Source of the DNA: Macrostomum hystrix
Lineage: Eukaryota > Platyhelminthes > Macrostomidae
DNA: 64,000 nucleotides
NCBI GenBank assembly: GCA_950097015.1
Contig: CATNEN010000038.1
Location: 27,379,001-27,443,000 of the forward strand
Direction: 5' to 3'
A program made the position numbers and the translations under genes. Positions within the stretch are counted from its first letter, which is position 1. Each line of letters starts with the position of its first letter. The notes under the pieces are model-generated. The model searched no databases. It was not told where the DNA came from and saw only the letters and a list, made by a program, of their open reading frames with translations. Shown here piece by piece: positions 11,909-28,000 of the stretch.

Positions 11909-12621
11909 TGTGACGATAAATTGATGAAGACAGTAAGTCCGTAGCGGCGACAGTTAAAGTTCACTTCAGTCTTAGAGTCAGTTCCAAATATGTGGGGTAG
12001 CGGTAGCACTTTATTCTCGTGTTGCACTGGGATGCACGACAAGCAGAGAGTAAGAAAAGTAAAGGTGCAGGAGCTCAACGATAGTAATAGTAATAACGGC
12101 ACGGCGAGACAAAGCACGGAAATAGTACGCGAAGCTAGGGCAGATACGAGAGGCCGAGCAGTGGGCAGGGCGAACAGGCAGAACAGTCTCAGAACCAGAA
12201 CAGGCAAGGCCAGACAAGGCCGGACAAGGCAAGGACCGGCTAGACAAGTTGAGACAGGACAGGACAGGACAGGTGGAGCGCGAGCGGGCCTAAAGCCCTT
12301 AGTTAAATAAGCTTAGTAAACTGCAGAACAGGGCGATCGATAACTCTAGAAACTGGCCCCAGCCAATGAGCGTGTAAGTACACTGGTCTGGGCAGACGAC
12401 AATTAGACACGCAAAACCAAGCTGGGGCAGCGCGATGTGCACTAACGCCTACTAACAGTAACACTCTAAGAATTACAGCTTAACCATACGAAACTGAAAA
12501 ATGGATGATAGCCAGACGACGTCAGTAAAACGGCCCTAGTTAGTACACACGTAAATTAGCTATGTAAATTAACACGTAAATTAAATTGCTAGGGGCGCTT
12601 ACAACAAGTGACAACGTCACA
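11909..12621. mobile_element. Possible solo LTR
   Basis: The segment begins TGTGACG and ends CGTCACA, a 7-base inverted match with the TG...CA form typical of retrotransposon LTRs. Both flanks are TATATA, consistent with a short target duplication but ambiguous in low-complexity DNA. The 713-bp length is plausible for an LTR. No internal retroelement genes adjoin it. A 106-codon frame inside (11990-12310) looks non-coding. Confidence 0.4.
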
Positions 12622-12689
12622 TATATATTTGTGCATTTGTAAATTTATAAATTATATTTTATTATAATTGTTATTTTATTCATATTGGT

Positions 12690-13340
12690 TTTGAACTTCT
12701 ATTTCCAACATAGTAACTTCAATTTCGTCCGCGAGACCGGCCTGCCCAAGTTAGAGCAAATCAGTCTCACAAAATGTAAATTTAATTTCATCTCCTCAGC
12801 ACAGCGATTTGTGTTTGCGTCCGCTCTGTGAAATACGGACTTTTTCCTTGCCTTTGATCATCGCGACGCCGCCACCGACTCCGCCGCAATGCAATCATAA
12901 TAAATACTCGTATGTCGAGTGTCGAGAGATTTATGGCCCTGTAGCACAGAATCATAATAAAACATTTCTGCTAATTGGATAGCGCCGACACTTTCACATC
13001 CAGCCACTCTTGAAGCTCCAATCTTATTGGGGTGACAATGCGAGCTCTTTTTGTTGTTTGTCTCGGACCACTTTGGTGTCTTGCCTGAGACGTCAAAAAT
13101 ATAAATTGAAATTACAGGCCCAGTATGGTCTATATTAATGTTTGAAGCCGTTGAAAGAAATGCAAGACGAAATAGAAGTTACAATTTGTGAATTTGATTT
13201 ACCCTAACTTGCATGGGCAGGCCGGTCTCGCGGACGAAATTGAAGTTACTAATCGGGTACACACGAGCATCCGCCTCCCCGCGGGCGAAATTGAAGTCAC
13301 TTAGTTTGAAATAGAAGTTAAAAAACCAATAATATTATCA
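12690..13340. mobile_element. Inverted-repeat element, unclassified
   Basis: Segment 12712-12753 is repeated inverted at 13204-13250 with one 5-base insertion; the shared core includes TTCGTCCGCGAGACCGGCC. An outer arm (about 12693-12713, TATTGGTTTT-type) pairs with about 13313-13337, separated from the inner arm on the right by an extra partial copy. The interior has no coding signal. It looks like a foldback or MITE-type element; no target duplication was identified. Confidence 0.5.
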
Positions 13341-13997
13341 CAAGTAGTATTTTTGTGGTGTCTCTCCGTAATTAATTGAATACGTGGTAAGCGTTTATGT
13401 CTATAAGGAGCGGGTGGTAGATTTGGGAGTAGTGTTGCTGCCACTTTGTTCGGAAGGGTCGATTGTTTTGTAAGACTTCTCTCGCCTCAGACCTGTAATG
13501 CAAAAATAAATATCACTTTGGACTCGAGACTCGGAGACAAGTTTTGCGGACAATTTCTACATGCTACACACGGATGCTACCGAACAGATAAGGCGACGTC
13601 TAATTCCTAGTTTATTATAGGCAATAGCCTCTTATCCAAGATATATCTCACTCTAACAGGAATCGGTCTCGAATCCACGAGATTTCCTGAGATAATTAGC
13701 GTAGGATGCTCTTATCCAATAGAAATCCTATAACAATCCTAATTTAAACAGGCAAGGGTGGGTCTCATATCCGAGATGAGATCCAAGATCTATGCCATTG
13801 GCTGAAGCTTTTCAAGCTCTCTTATTGGCTGAAATTGAAATCAAAGACGGAAATTCCGCGGGTGAGCCATAAGAGCGGTGAAATGTACCGCGGAAATACC
13901 GGCCAACGATTTCCCTTGGCGAAAACGCAAACTGAACCCCTAGCTCTGAAACTTTAACTCAACTAATTATTAGATACGACTAAGGCAATCAGCGACA

Positions 13998-16489
13998 ATG
14001 GCTAACCAATCAGTTAAATACACTTGCAGCCGAGGCTACGCCATGATAATCAATAATATCGACTTTGCCAACTGTTCGAATCTTAACCGCCGCGAAGGGG
14101 CGGAAGTTGACTTTCGTGAAAACACCAGCAGCCTGTTTCAGGCCTTCGTCAAGATGGGCTTCACGCCGAGAATGTACACGAATGTGTGAGTAGCTCCCTT
14201 AAGCATTACAATGAAAAAAATCTATAATTAATCTTCAAAGTTTTTCGCTATTTGTTAAACAAATGTCTTAAATCACAGAGTTACTTTAGAACCTCGAAGT
14301 TATTTCCAAACACTGTTTGTATACTCAATCATTCATTTAACGCTACTATTTTACGAAAACATCAAAGACAATCAGGATTTTTCAACGACCTGATGACGCA
14401 CAACTGCTCGGTAGATGATTACGCCGATCATGACGCCTTCCTGCTGTGCATCAGCAGTCACGGCAGTCATGGATCAGTCTACGCCAGCGATGGAGGTGAA
14501 CTAAAACTTGAAGATATCTTTGAACAGGTGATGTTCCAATCTTGACAGTTGACACGCTTGCGTATAATATTTCTAGCAGGTCTGTGGACACATTGTTTAT
14601 TGAGAGTAGACCCGCAGCTAGCGAGAGGCAGCAACGCCTATCTCTCTATCTATTTGCAGGGGGGCCCGGGGCACTTGTCGCACAAGCGACGGAGCGGCAC
14701 GCCCCCAGACCGGCGAACTAGGCGCTTTTGAGCCCATCGCGCCGCCTCCCCTGAACAGGCACCACACACAGCAGCACAGACCAGCCGGGGAGGGCAGGAG
14801 GCACCCAGAATAGGCAGCAGTGCCCCCACCCAGCCCCACACGCACAGAGCAGACCGAGCCGGGGCGGAAGTCTGATAAGAAATCAGTCCTCAGGGGGGGC
14901 CGGGTGATGAGTGTACACTTATCCAATCGCGCTGACGGAAATCCAGAAAGCGCGCGGCGGTGTACACCCGCCCTCCAGCCACCCCCCGCAAGGCCTCACG
15001 CCCCAGCGCCAGCGCACACAACTCACACAACGCAGAACAGGCACACAGAAGGTAGGAGCGAAGCTATTATTTCAAGCTTTGATTGCACGAAAAATATTGC
15101 ACCTCCGCCGGTCGCTACTGTCCAAACCCCCCCCCCAATAGAGATGCTAATACCGGGATCCCGGTTTCGAAAAATACCGGTTTTGGGCCATTTTTTTGGT
15201 ATTATTCGGTATTTCAATATTGGCGAAATTCCGGTATTGAATACCGGGATCCCGGTTTTGGGCAAGTCCGGTATTTTAGCATCCCTACCCCCCAAGAAAT
15301 CCCGAAATTAATCGTGACTTGAAGGGTGAATCGAACTAGCGTCCTTTGGAGTGCGAGGCAGCGACGTTAGCCGCTGACCCACTCGCCCCCTCAGCAACGC
15401 CCATTCTGATCCGATTGCTCTTCACGGTAGCTCCCAAACCGAATGACCAATTTTCGTGAAAGTCCACTACATAGATCAAAATTTTTCTCCTATTACGATT
15501 AACTAACTTTCAAAGCCGTCTTATAATATGATTGATAATATAATTAATACAATATAATCTACAATATACAATAATAGCCGAAATTGTTTTATTATGAATT
15601 TTTGTCAGCTAAAAATATACCCAAATTTGTGGCTTTTGCCGATAGACACCGCGATGAGAATCGTCGACGAATATCTCGACCATGCCGATGTTTCGTGATC
15701 TTGGAAGTTTTTTTATAGGAGCAGAAAAGAATTGTCCATCTTCTGGATTTTTATGTGGATTGATTGAATATTTTTTGCGATACAGAACAGCAACACAGCA
15801 CAGCAGACGGTTAGTGTACACTCTCACTGCGCCTTGGAGGTTGGCCCTCATGGGCGCAAATTGCACAAGAAGCCGGTAGACCGCACTGCCACTCATCCGC
15901 TTTCATAATGTTTAATGAGACGTGTGTGTTCACGAAGGTCATCAAATTTTAGTCTTATGTGTGTTAAACTACAATTTTACCGAAACCTGTTTCAGGTGCG
16001 CCGAGTACCAGCTCTCAAAGGAAAGCCGAAGCTGTTTATCATCCAGTCCTGTCGTACGGTAGGCATCCACCAGCCACCGGCTGGCGATCGCTGCCGGGTG
16101 TCCTACAGTCAACACGAGGACTGTTTCTACGCGTTTAGCGTGGTTGAGGGCCTGCGGTCTTTTAGGGACACCCAGAAAGGCGGCATATTCGCCCAGGTAA
16201 AAAACACACAGTAGCTGAATGACTTTTGTCTTAATAATTAAAAAAGTACTCGTAGAAAAAAAGCATATAGTTGAAAATTGTTAAACTCTACTACCAGGCG
16301 ATGCGCGATGTTCTGCTGGACCAACTGACCGATCTGCGAATCGATGAATTTAGCCAGCTAATGCCGGGCATTGTTATGAAGGTGGCCGAATTGACCAACA
16401 ATAGTCAGATTCCCAGCAGCAGTAGCACACTTCAGAAACTGTTGTACTTTCCGCCTCTGCCCTCCTGTCTCAGTCTGGAATTGGCGTGA
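13998..16489 (+). CDS. Caspase, short-prodomain (executioner-like)
   Basis: Caspases are cysteine proteases cutting after Asp in apoptosis. Predicted exons 13998-14185, 14368-14527, 15996-16196 and 16298-16489 give 246 residues. The start is the ATG at 13998, followed within 11 residues by the p20 opening RGYAMIINN. Catalytic His is about H94 in ISSHGSHGSVYASDG; catalytic Cys is about C135 in FIIQSCR. The pentapeptide is QSCRT rather than the usual QACRG. The p10 part has YAFSVVEGLRSFR (substrate-pocket region) and ends QIPSSSSTLQKLLYFPP. There is no CARD or death-effector prodomain and the p20/p10 linker is short. The exon 2 acceptor (after AAAG at 14367) has a poor pyrimidine tract and is the weakest junction. 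Likely an active executioner. Confidence 0.85.
14575..14640 (-). mobile_element. SINE S1 tail fragment
   Basis: Matches the S1 end containing TAGACCCGCAGC, directly abutting the S2 copy inside caspase intron 2. Confidence 0.5.
14655..15400 (-). mobile_element. SINE family S2 copy in caspase intron 2
   Basis: Long match to 4268-4790. Read on the minus strand, the right end is tRNA-like: a TGGGTCAGCGGCTAA A-box region and a TAGTTCGATTC B-box region, with a loop between. So S2 is a tRNA-headed SINE inserted antisense to the caspase gene. It is interrupted by the MITE at 15139-15287. Confidence 0.7.
15139..15287. mobile_element. 149-bp hAT-type MITE nested in SINE S2
   Basis: The ends are inverted repeats: TAGAGATGCTAATACCGG on the left, TAGGGATGCTAAAATACCGG for the right end reverse-complemented. 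Identical 8-base flanks CCCCCCAA lie at 15131-15138 and 15288-15295. The interior contains a second inverted pair (ACCGGGATCCCGGTTT). TAGNG ends plus an 8-base duplication indicate hAT. The uninterrupted sister SINE at 4268-4790 lacks this segment, confirming insertion. Confidence 0.9.
15427..15885. repeat. Dispersed repeat R plus SINE S1 fragment
   Basis: A segment starting near TAGCTCCCAAACCGAATGAC and containing TTCGTGAAAGTCCAC recurs at 19409-19660, 24857-24935 and 39060-39290. Its right part (15650-15780) matches 39180-39290. An S1 fragment follows at about 15806-15885. No coding capacity; class unknown. Confidence 0.6.
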
Positions 16490-16605
16490 AACTCGAGCTT
16501 TCGTTGGCTGGAGTTCGTTCAAGCCCGATCAGCCTTGGTGATATTTTGCAAAGGGGTTTCCCCGCTTGGGTTTTCTAAAAATAGCAACACAGGCTTTTGG
16601 CTTTC

Positions 16606-16611
16606 AATAAA
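16606..16611 (+). promoter_or_regulatory. Polyadenylation signal of the caspase gene
   Basis: AATAAA lies 117 bases after the caspase stop codon, the first such signal downstream. Confidence 0.6.
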
Positions 16612-16739
16612 ATTGAGATTATCTGACAGTTTTATATTCAATAATTAAATGCAACATTTTGTACATCCAATGGGGTCAACAACACAAAATCTTATAAGAA
16701 AATCTGAAAATACTGGGTAGAATTGAAAGTTTAGGAGAC

Positions 16740-17372
16740 AAGACATGAGAGAGGAGACAGAGGAAAAGGACACTGAGGAGAGATGGGACAGGGGCGAGAT
16801 GGGACAGGGGCGAGATGGGACAGGGGAGAGATGGGACAGGGGAGAGATGAGACAGGGGAGAGATGGGACAGGGGAGAGATGAGACAGGGGAGAGATTAGA
16901 CAGAGGAGAGATGAGACAACTGAGAGATGAGAGACAGGAGAGATAGGACAGGGAGAAATGAGACACGGAAGAGATGAGACACGGAAGAGATGAGACACGT
17001 GAAAAGGTGAGGCAGGAGAGATAGGACAGGGAGAAATGAGACACGGAAGAGATGAGACACGTGAAAAGGTGAGACAGGAGAGATGGGACAGGGGAGAGAT
17101 GAGACAGGAGAGATGGGGCAGGGGAGAGATGAGACAGGAGAGATGGGGCAGGGGAGAGATGAGACAGGAGAGATGGGACAGGGGGGAGATGAGGCAGGAG
17201 AGATGGGACAGGTGGGAGATGAGACAGGAGAGATGGGACAGGGGGGAGATGAGGCAGGAGAGATAGGACAGGGGGGAGATGAGGCAGGAGAGATAGGACA
17301 GGGGGGAGATGAGGCAGGAGAGATGGGGCAGGGGAGAGATGAGACAGGAGAGATGGGACAGGGGAGAGATAT
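16740..17372. repeat. 30-bp G-rich minisatellite
   Basis: Repeats of GAGACAGGAGAGATGGGACA and relatives, purine-rich on the plus strand, just downstream of the caspase gene. Open frames on both strands here are by-products of the repeat. Confidence 0.9.
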
Positions 17373-17889
17373 TGTGCTAATTTTTGTGTCAATTTGCTTT
17401 TACTAATGAGCACATGCGCGAAGCGCGTTTTAGCTACTGACTAAACTGTAGTTAAAATGAATTATGCCCTACAATAACTCGAGTACATTTTTTTGTACAA
17501 AAATTTTTTTTTAGAAAATCCTACTTGATTTTTTCTAATGAAGTTAATTGTTTTGAGAAGTAGTTATTAATTTTTATTTCTAGAGAAAGGCACTTTTATT
17601 TGTGAATCTGCAAGATATCGTACAGTTTAAAAAAAGGCTCGATTAAATACGCTCGAAAAAGCAATAAATAAATATGTGAATATAACCAAGCGAAAACAGG
17701 TTTCACAGATATAACGGAAACTTTTAACATTACTTTAATTGTCAAATATGTTTAAAACAGATTTGTTGAAGAGAGACCTTAAAATTTCTAGGTAAAATCT
17801 TCTACGTTGTTAGCCAAGTCGTTTTTTTATTGCGTAGCGCTATCTGTATGAATATGAATACTTCTTCCCCCAATGATACTGTCTCTTAA
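17373..17889. other. AT-rich spacer
   Basis: No gene, repeat or motif that I can support. Confidence 0.5.
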
Positions 17890-17894
17890 TTGAT

Positions 17895-18685
17895 CGTCGC
17901 TAAACACCCAACCCTAGACAAAAATAACTATTATATATACCAATGGCTCGCGGCTAAACACCCAACCCTAGACAAAAATATCTATTATATATACCAATGG
18001 CTCGCGGCTAAACACCCAACCCTAGACAAAAATAACTATTATATATACCAATGGCTCGCGGCTAAACACCCAACCCTAGACAAAAATATCTATTATATAT
18101 ACCAATGGCTCGCGGCTAAACACCCAACCCTAGACAAAAATAACTATTATATATACCAATGGCTCGCGGCTAAACACCCAACCCTAGACAAAAATATCTA
18201 TTATATATACCAATGGCTCGCGGCTAAACACCCAACCCTAGACAAAAATAACTATTATATATACCAATAGCTCACGGCTAAACACCCAACCCTAGACAAA
18301 AATAACTATTATATATACCAATGGCTCGCGGCTAAACACCCAACCCTAGACAAAAATAACTATTATATATACCAATAGCTCACGGCTAAACACCCAACCC
18401 TAGACAAAAATAACTATTATATATACCAATGGCTCGCGGCTAAACACCCAACCCTAGACAAAAATAACTATTATATATACCAATAGCTCACGGCTAAACA
18501 CCCAACCCTAGACAAAAATAACTATTATATATACCAATGGCTCGCGGCTAAACACCCAACCCTAGACAAAAATAACTATTATATATACCAATGGCTCGCG
18601 GCTAAACACCCAACCCTAGACAAAAATAACTATTATATATACCAATAGCTCACGGCTAAACACCCAACCCTAGACAAAAAGTGAA
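17895..18685 (+). repeat. 54-bp tandem repeat
   Basis: About 14.6 near-identical copies containing CACCCAACCCTAGACAAAAA. Two base variants (AAAATAACT/AAAATATCT) alternate in the first half and another pair (ATGGCTCGC/ATAGCTCAC) in the second, giving a 108-bp higher-order unit. A frame stays open because 54 is a multiple of 3. Confidence 0.95.
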
Positions 18686-19043
18686 TTTGGTATACTAAAT
18701 GAAAAGCTCCTCATTATGTGAGTATTTACGTGTACAGTCACGTAAGAAACAGAGTTAAAAAACTAATGACTGGCGTCACAAGTAAAAAATGTAAAAAGTA
18801 AAATGTAAAAAACTGTATGGGCCAGTACGCGCTAATGCGCTAGTACGCCGAATTAAAATAAGGCAACAAGGGTCGCTTGTCACGGAATGGATACGAAAAA
18901 AGCTACAACAGCTAGAAAAAATGAGCTAAAAACGAAGGAATGTTGACCCAAAAACTTTAAACGTTGAATAAAGGTAAAAAAGTTCGAGATTCTAGTATTT
19001 TAAAGCTTTTTAGAAAATAAGTTGTAAAAAATAAATAAAAAAA
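18686..19043. other. Spacer 3' of the DHHC-like gene
   Basis: No gene seen. On the minus strand this is probably the 3' untranslated region of the gene ending at 19044. Confidence 0.4.
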
Positions 19044-22899
<3,856 letters not shown>

Positions 22900-22902
22900 C
22901 TG

Positions 22903-23125
22903 CGGGTCAGGATGAAATGCTAGATGAGTCAGTGGGTCAGGATGAAATGCTAGATGGGTCAGTGGGTCAGGATGAAATGCTAGATGGGTCAGTGGGTCAG
23001 GATGAAATGCTAGATGGGTCAGTGGGTCAGGATGATATGCTAGATGGGTCAGTGGGTCAGGATGAAATTATGGATGGGTCAGTGGGTCAGGGTGAAATAA
23101 TGGATGCGTCAGTAGTCATAGATCG
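22903..23125. repeat. 30-bp minisatellite abutting a splice acceptor
   Basis: About seven copies of a unit containing GATGAAATGCTAGATGGGTC. It begins 4 bases from the predicted 3' splice site at 22899. Confidence 0.9.
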
Positions 23126-25049
23126 ATTGTCTAGATGGGACAATTTTACAGAAAATAACAAGACATGAACTTTTAACTTGCGAAGTGCAATTAAAAATAT
23201 TTTTTTAGTTTTAACATCCACAAAAAAGACAACAGAATAGCTGTTAAATATTTTAGCAATTTGAAAAGCTCAGAAGACAAGACTTAGTAAAAAAAGACAA
23301 AGACCAGAGGGAAAAACCTGTCATATGATGCTAGGAATAATAAAACTTCTAGACCAGAAATTAATTGCAACTCAATAAAACAGAAAAAGATACCACAAGG
23401 AAACAAAGAAGTTTAGTCAGACAATTTGACAAAGCAGAATCAGAATGCCCTTACAACAAAAAAAATAGGTGCTTAGCAATAAACATAAATATTCATACAA
23501 CTTGTTAAGAAGAAAGACAAAAGACAGAAAAATAATAAAATATCTGCTTTGGTTCTTGGAATATTTCTGACAACATTCAGTCGTGAACTTGAATTGAAAA
23601 TTTGCACGTGAAAATTGTGCAATTATAAAATAGATAAAATAAACGACACAATCTTTATTGCTATTACAGTTAAATATCAATGGTGAAGTCTATTTAAACA
23701 TTTGTCAAATTTTGAACTTTTTTAGTTCTGCAAGTTCTGTGAGACTTAAAGGTAGCTGTTTGTAAATGCCCAGCATATTTTGGGATTTTCATGAACGCTG
23801 TAGAGATTTTGGGATAGTTTTGAACGCTGAGGAGATTTGGGATATTTGTGACGCTGAGTAGATTTTTGGGATATTTTTGAACGCGTGGGAAAATTTTGGG
23901 ATATTTGTGAACGCTGAGGAGATTTTGGGATATTTGTGAACGCTTGGGAGAATTTTAGGATATTTGTGAACGCTTGGGAGAATTTTGGGATATTTGTGAA
24001 CGCTTGGGAGAATTTTGGGATATTTGTGAACGCTGAGGAGAATTTTGGGATATTTGTGAACGCTGAGAAAATTTTGGGATATTTGTGAACGCTGAAGAGA
24101 TTTTGGGATGTTTGTGAACATTGTGGAGATTTCGGGATATTTGTCAATGCTGAGTTTTGGATTTTATGTAATGGTCATTAAAGATTTTGAGATATTTTTG
24201 AAGGCCGAATCTGACTGCCGAGTTTTTAATACAAAATTTAGGGAAATCTAGAAAATACTTTCAACCTTTTAATTTCAGAACAATTTTACAGCGGTAAAAC
24301 ACCAGTGAAAATGGCAGAAGAAAGTTGAAAAAAATTAAACAAATCTTAAAATAATCTTCCTCAAGCAAAGTTAAACCGAGGAAAAAATAAATGACTTAGG
24401 CGCGAAATAACCAGGAAATGAGTTCAGACGTGGACAACGGAAAACTGCGATTTTGACGCCATGAAAACATCAAATAAAGGGAAGAAATTTTATCGGATAT
24501 ACCAAAATAATCCCAATGAAGGGATCCCGCAAACGATTTGAAGATCTTCAAAAAATACAACAGTAATTTAATAGTATCAACTAGAAGGCACTTCAAAATA
24601 ACAAAATAAGTAGTGTTTGAAGAGAACACTGAACTAACTCAACCGTTTTTAAGTAATACTGACAATAGATATGAAGATTGCGAGTGCCTTGTCGGATTGC
24701 CATCAAAATTAAATGAACGGCTACTAAAAATTTTGCCTTTGAAAAATGACTTAATCATTAGGTAAGATATTTTTCCTAAGCAGTACAAAGACCAAGCTAT
24801 TTTTCCCCCTGGAGAAAGACTACGCAGGTATTTCAAATATCCACTCCCTAACTCACTATAGCTCCCAAAACCGAATGATCGACCGATTTTTCCTGGAATT
24901 CCACCATCTGATATACAAAAATCTGAATCTAAAGTTAGCTTTTAGTAAAGGCGGTTGCTTTGAAGACTTTAAATGTCGAAAACTTGTCTCTGTTGCTATG
25001 CTGGGATCTCACGTGTTGCATCAGCTGCGCATTAGACTGTGTCGTTTCG
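23126..25049. other. AT-rich spacer between the DHHC-like and AP-3 delta genes
   Basis: No exon seen. A minisatellite occupies about 23770-24160 and a copy of repeat R starts near 24857. The missing first exon of the DHHC-like gene could be here but I cannot place it. Confidence 0.45.
23770..24160. repeat. 29/30-bp minisatellite
   Basis: About 13 copies of GGGATATTTGTGAACGCT plus a variable tail. Confidence 0.9.
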
Positions 25050-28000
25050 CTAAAAAATATTTCGCTTAAAAATCCAAGCAAATTCGTCAATCAACGCGTC
25101 TGCAGTCGATTGGTCTATGGCTCGAATCTCCAATCGAATTGACGCGCCAGATTCTTCAACCAGCGTCTTAGCCAGCATTGACACGGGTCGATTGCGCGAG
25201 TCCACCGCAGCAAATAACAAAGACGAATACGCTTTTGTAGTCGGCGAAGTCAACAACGGTCGGGCGATGACGCCTAGACGATGGGAGACAACTAGGGAAG
25301 TGCATCCTGGCAACAGTTGCTGGGCTTGGCCGTCTAGCTCGCCCTGAGCAATGAGTCGCTGAAGTTGTTCAGTCGTAGCCGTTTGATCCGGCCGCAACTG
25401 GGAGGTCAGGCGAAGCGATGGCAGGCGAATCTCCAAGCTGTCCGCCGAGTTTGACGAGCCGACTAGATGACACCGGAGCTTCAGACGAGCGCGACGCTTA
25501 TTGCTCCACTGTGGAGATTGGAAATGAAGGCAAAGGATGAGGCGAAGTTTCGGCGGGCTAAGGATGTGGGGAATGAGGCTAATGATGTGGGGAATGAGGC
25601 TAATGATGTGGGGAATGAGGCTAATGATGTGGGGAATGAGGCTAATGATGTGGGGAATGAGGTTAATGATGTGGGGAATGAGGCTAATGATGTGGGGAAT
25701 GAGGCTAATGATGTGGAGAATGAGGCTAATGATGTGGGGAATGAGGCTAATGATGTGGGGAATGAGGCTAATGATGTGGGGAATGAGGCTAATGATGTGG
25801 GGAATGAGGCTAATGATGTGGGGAATGAGGCTAATGATGTGGGGAATGAGGCTAATGATGTGGGGAATGAGGCTAATGATGTGAGGAATGAGGCTAATGA
25901 TGTGGGGAATGAGGCTAATGATGTGGGGAATGAGGCTAATGATGTGGGGAATGAGGCTAATGATGTGAGGAATGAGGCTAATGATGTGGGGAATGAGGCT
26001 AATGATGTGGGGAATGAGGCTAATGATGTGGGGAATGAGGCTAATGATGTGGGGATTGAGGCTAATGATGTGGGGAATGAGGCTAATGATGTGGGGAATG
26101 AGGCTAATGATGTGGGGAATGAGGCTAATGATGTGGGGAATGAGGCTAATGATGTGGGGAATGAGGCTAATGATGTGGGGAATGAGGCTAATGATGTGGG
26201 GAATGAGGCTAATGATGTGGGGATTGAGGCTAATGATGTGGGGAATGAGGCTAATGATGTGGGGAATGAGGCTAATGATGTGGGTAATGAGGCTCCCCAC
26301 ATAATTATGTGTTATAAAGAATGATGTTATAAAACTCACAGGCACACAGATCGGTTCGCTGCAGTGTCCCGGTGCCAGAGGACAGCCCGGAATGTGAATA
26401 GGTTCAGAAGAGTCCATCAGGGCTGTGTGCAAAATGTGAGCGGAGGCCACAGCTCGATTCCCGGAGGCACGCAGTCTCAGGCGCAGCAGTTTTTGTCCGG
26501 CATTAGTTGGCCAGGCCAGCTCAAGATAAGCTGACGCAGTTTTCAAATCTGAGCTATCACTAGCGCCCGAATCAACGGTAGCTACAGTCAGCCACAGAGG
26601 TGTGACATCCTTTGAACGATTGGGCCTAGACGGTAGGCACTCGTAATCGCCCTGAGATGAGCTAACCGATGCGTTCTTTGGCTTCGCATTCAATTTCGGC
26701 TTTCTCTGCTTCTCCTGCTCATGTTCAGGCGACGGCGTTGGAGACTTTCGGCCGACCTTTCTAGACTTCTTCTTCCTTGTTGAAGAGGCCGGTTCCACTG
26801 CTGGCGAGTCTAGAACTCTGGACACCTGCATTTAGAAGGGATTCGAATTAGCAATGGGTAACTGTGGATTGGATAACGGTGGATGGGATAACTTTGGATG
26901 GGATTACTGTGGATTGGATAACGGTGGATGGGATTACTTTGGATGGGATCACTGTGGATGGGATAACTGTGGATGGGATAACTGGATGGGGTAATGTGAA
27001 TGGGATAACTGGATGGGATAATGTGAATGGGATAACTGTGGATGGGATAACTGGATTGGATAACTGTGAATGGGATAACTGGATGGGATAACTGTGAATG
27101 GTATAACTAGATGGGATAACTGTGGATGGGATAACTGGATGGGATAACTGGATGGGATAACTGGATGGGATAACTGGATGGCATAACTGGATGGGATAAC
27201 CGTGGATGGGATAACTGGATGGGATAACTGGATGGGATAACCGTGGATGGGATAACTGGATGGGATAACTGGATGGGATAACCGTGGATAGGATAACTGG
27301 ATGGGATAACTTTGAATATGAATATCTGTGGACGGGATATGTGTATATGAGAAAACTGATCATGGGATAACTGTGGATGGGATATCTGTGGAAGGATATG
27401 TGTATGAGATAACTGTGGACGGGATGACTGTGGGTTGAATAACAATCGTTAGGATATAAATAGAAAAACCACATACGGGACTATGAATAATAAAAAGAGG
27501 TAATAAGAAATGGCTGGGCACAAACCATATTAGCAGAAAACAGTTCATCCGAATCCTCATCTTCAACTTTGTCCTGATTTAGCTGCTCATCCCTCTGATG
27601 TCGCCGCCGTGTAGATGCCTTAGAATTGGACGCGTCAGAAAGTTTATTAGTTGGTTTTTCAGCTAGCAACCTACGCTGCTGCATCAGGTAGTGATCGGAT
27701 CGAGCCAGGCCCTGGATCTGCTGCAAATCCAGCGAGGGCGACGCATTTTCTAGGACAGCCGAAGCTGCGTCGGCGCCTAAGGGCGAGGCTGGCGCTGCGG
27801 TTGGCGCACTTTTCAGATAGTGCGGATTCGAGGCGCGATCCAATTGCCCGAGTTTGGAGACTTCCGATTGGCTCTGTAAAAATGGGAAGGGATATTTTAA
27901 CATTTCTACTATAAGTAGCATAAAATGTAAAAACGAGAATTTCCCCAGGAGGGGGGAATAGCATGGTCTTTCCCCAGGAGAGGGGAATAGAATGGTCTTT

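Noticed and set aside
11990-12310. 106-codon Arg/Gln-rich protein
   Set aside because: Low complexity, made of short AGACAAGGC-type repeats inside a candidate LTR; no domain or splice support.
17890-18270. 126-codon repeat protein
   Set aside because: A by-product of the 54-bp tandem repeat; the frame ends when variants shift.
25467-26324. Long frames encoding 7-residue repeats
   Set aside because: They lie in AP-3 delta intron 7 and arise from a 21-bp unit; exon phases on each side match without them.
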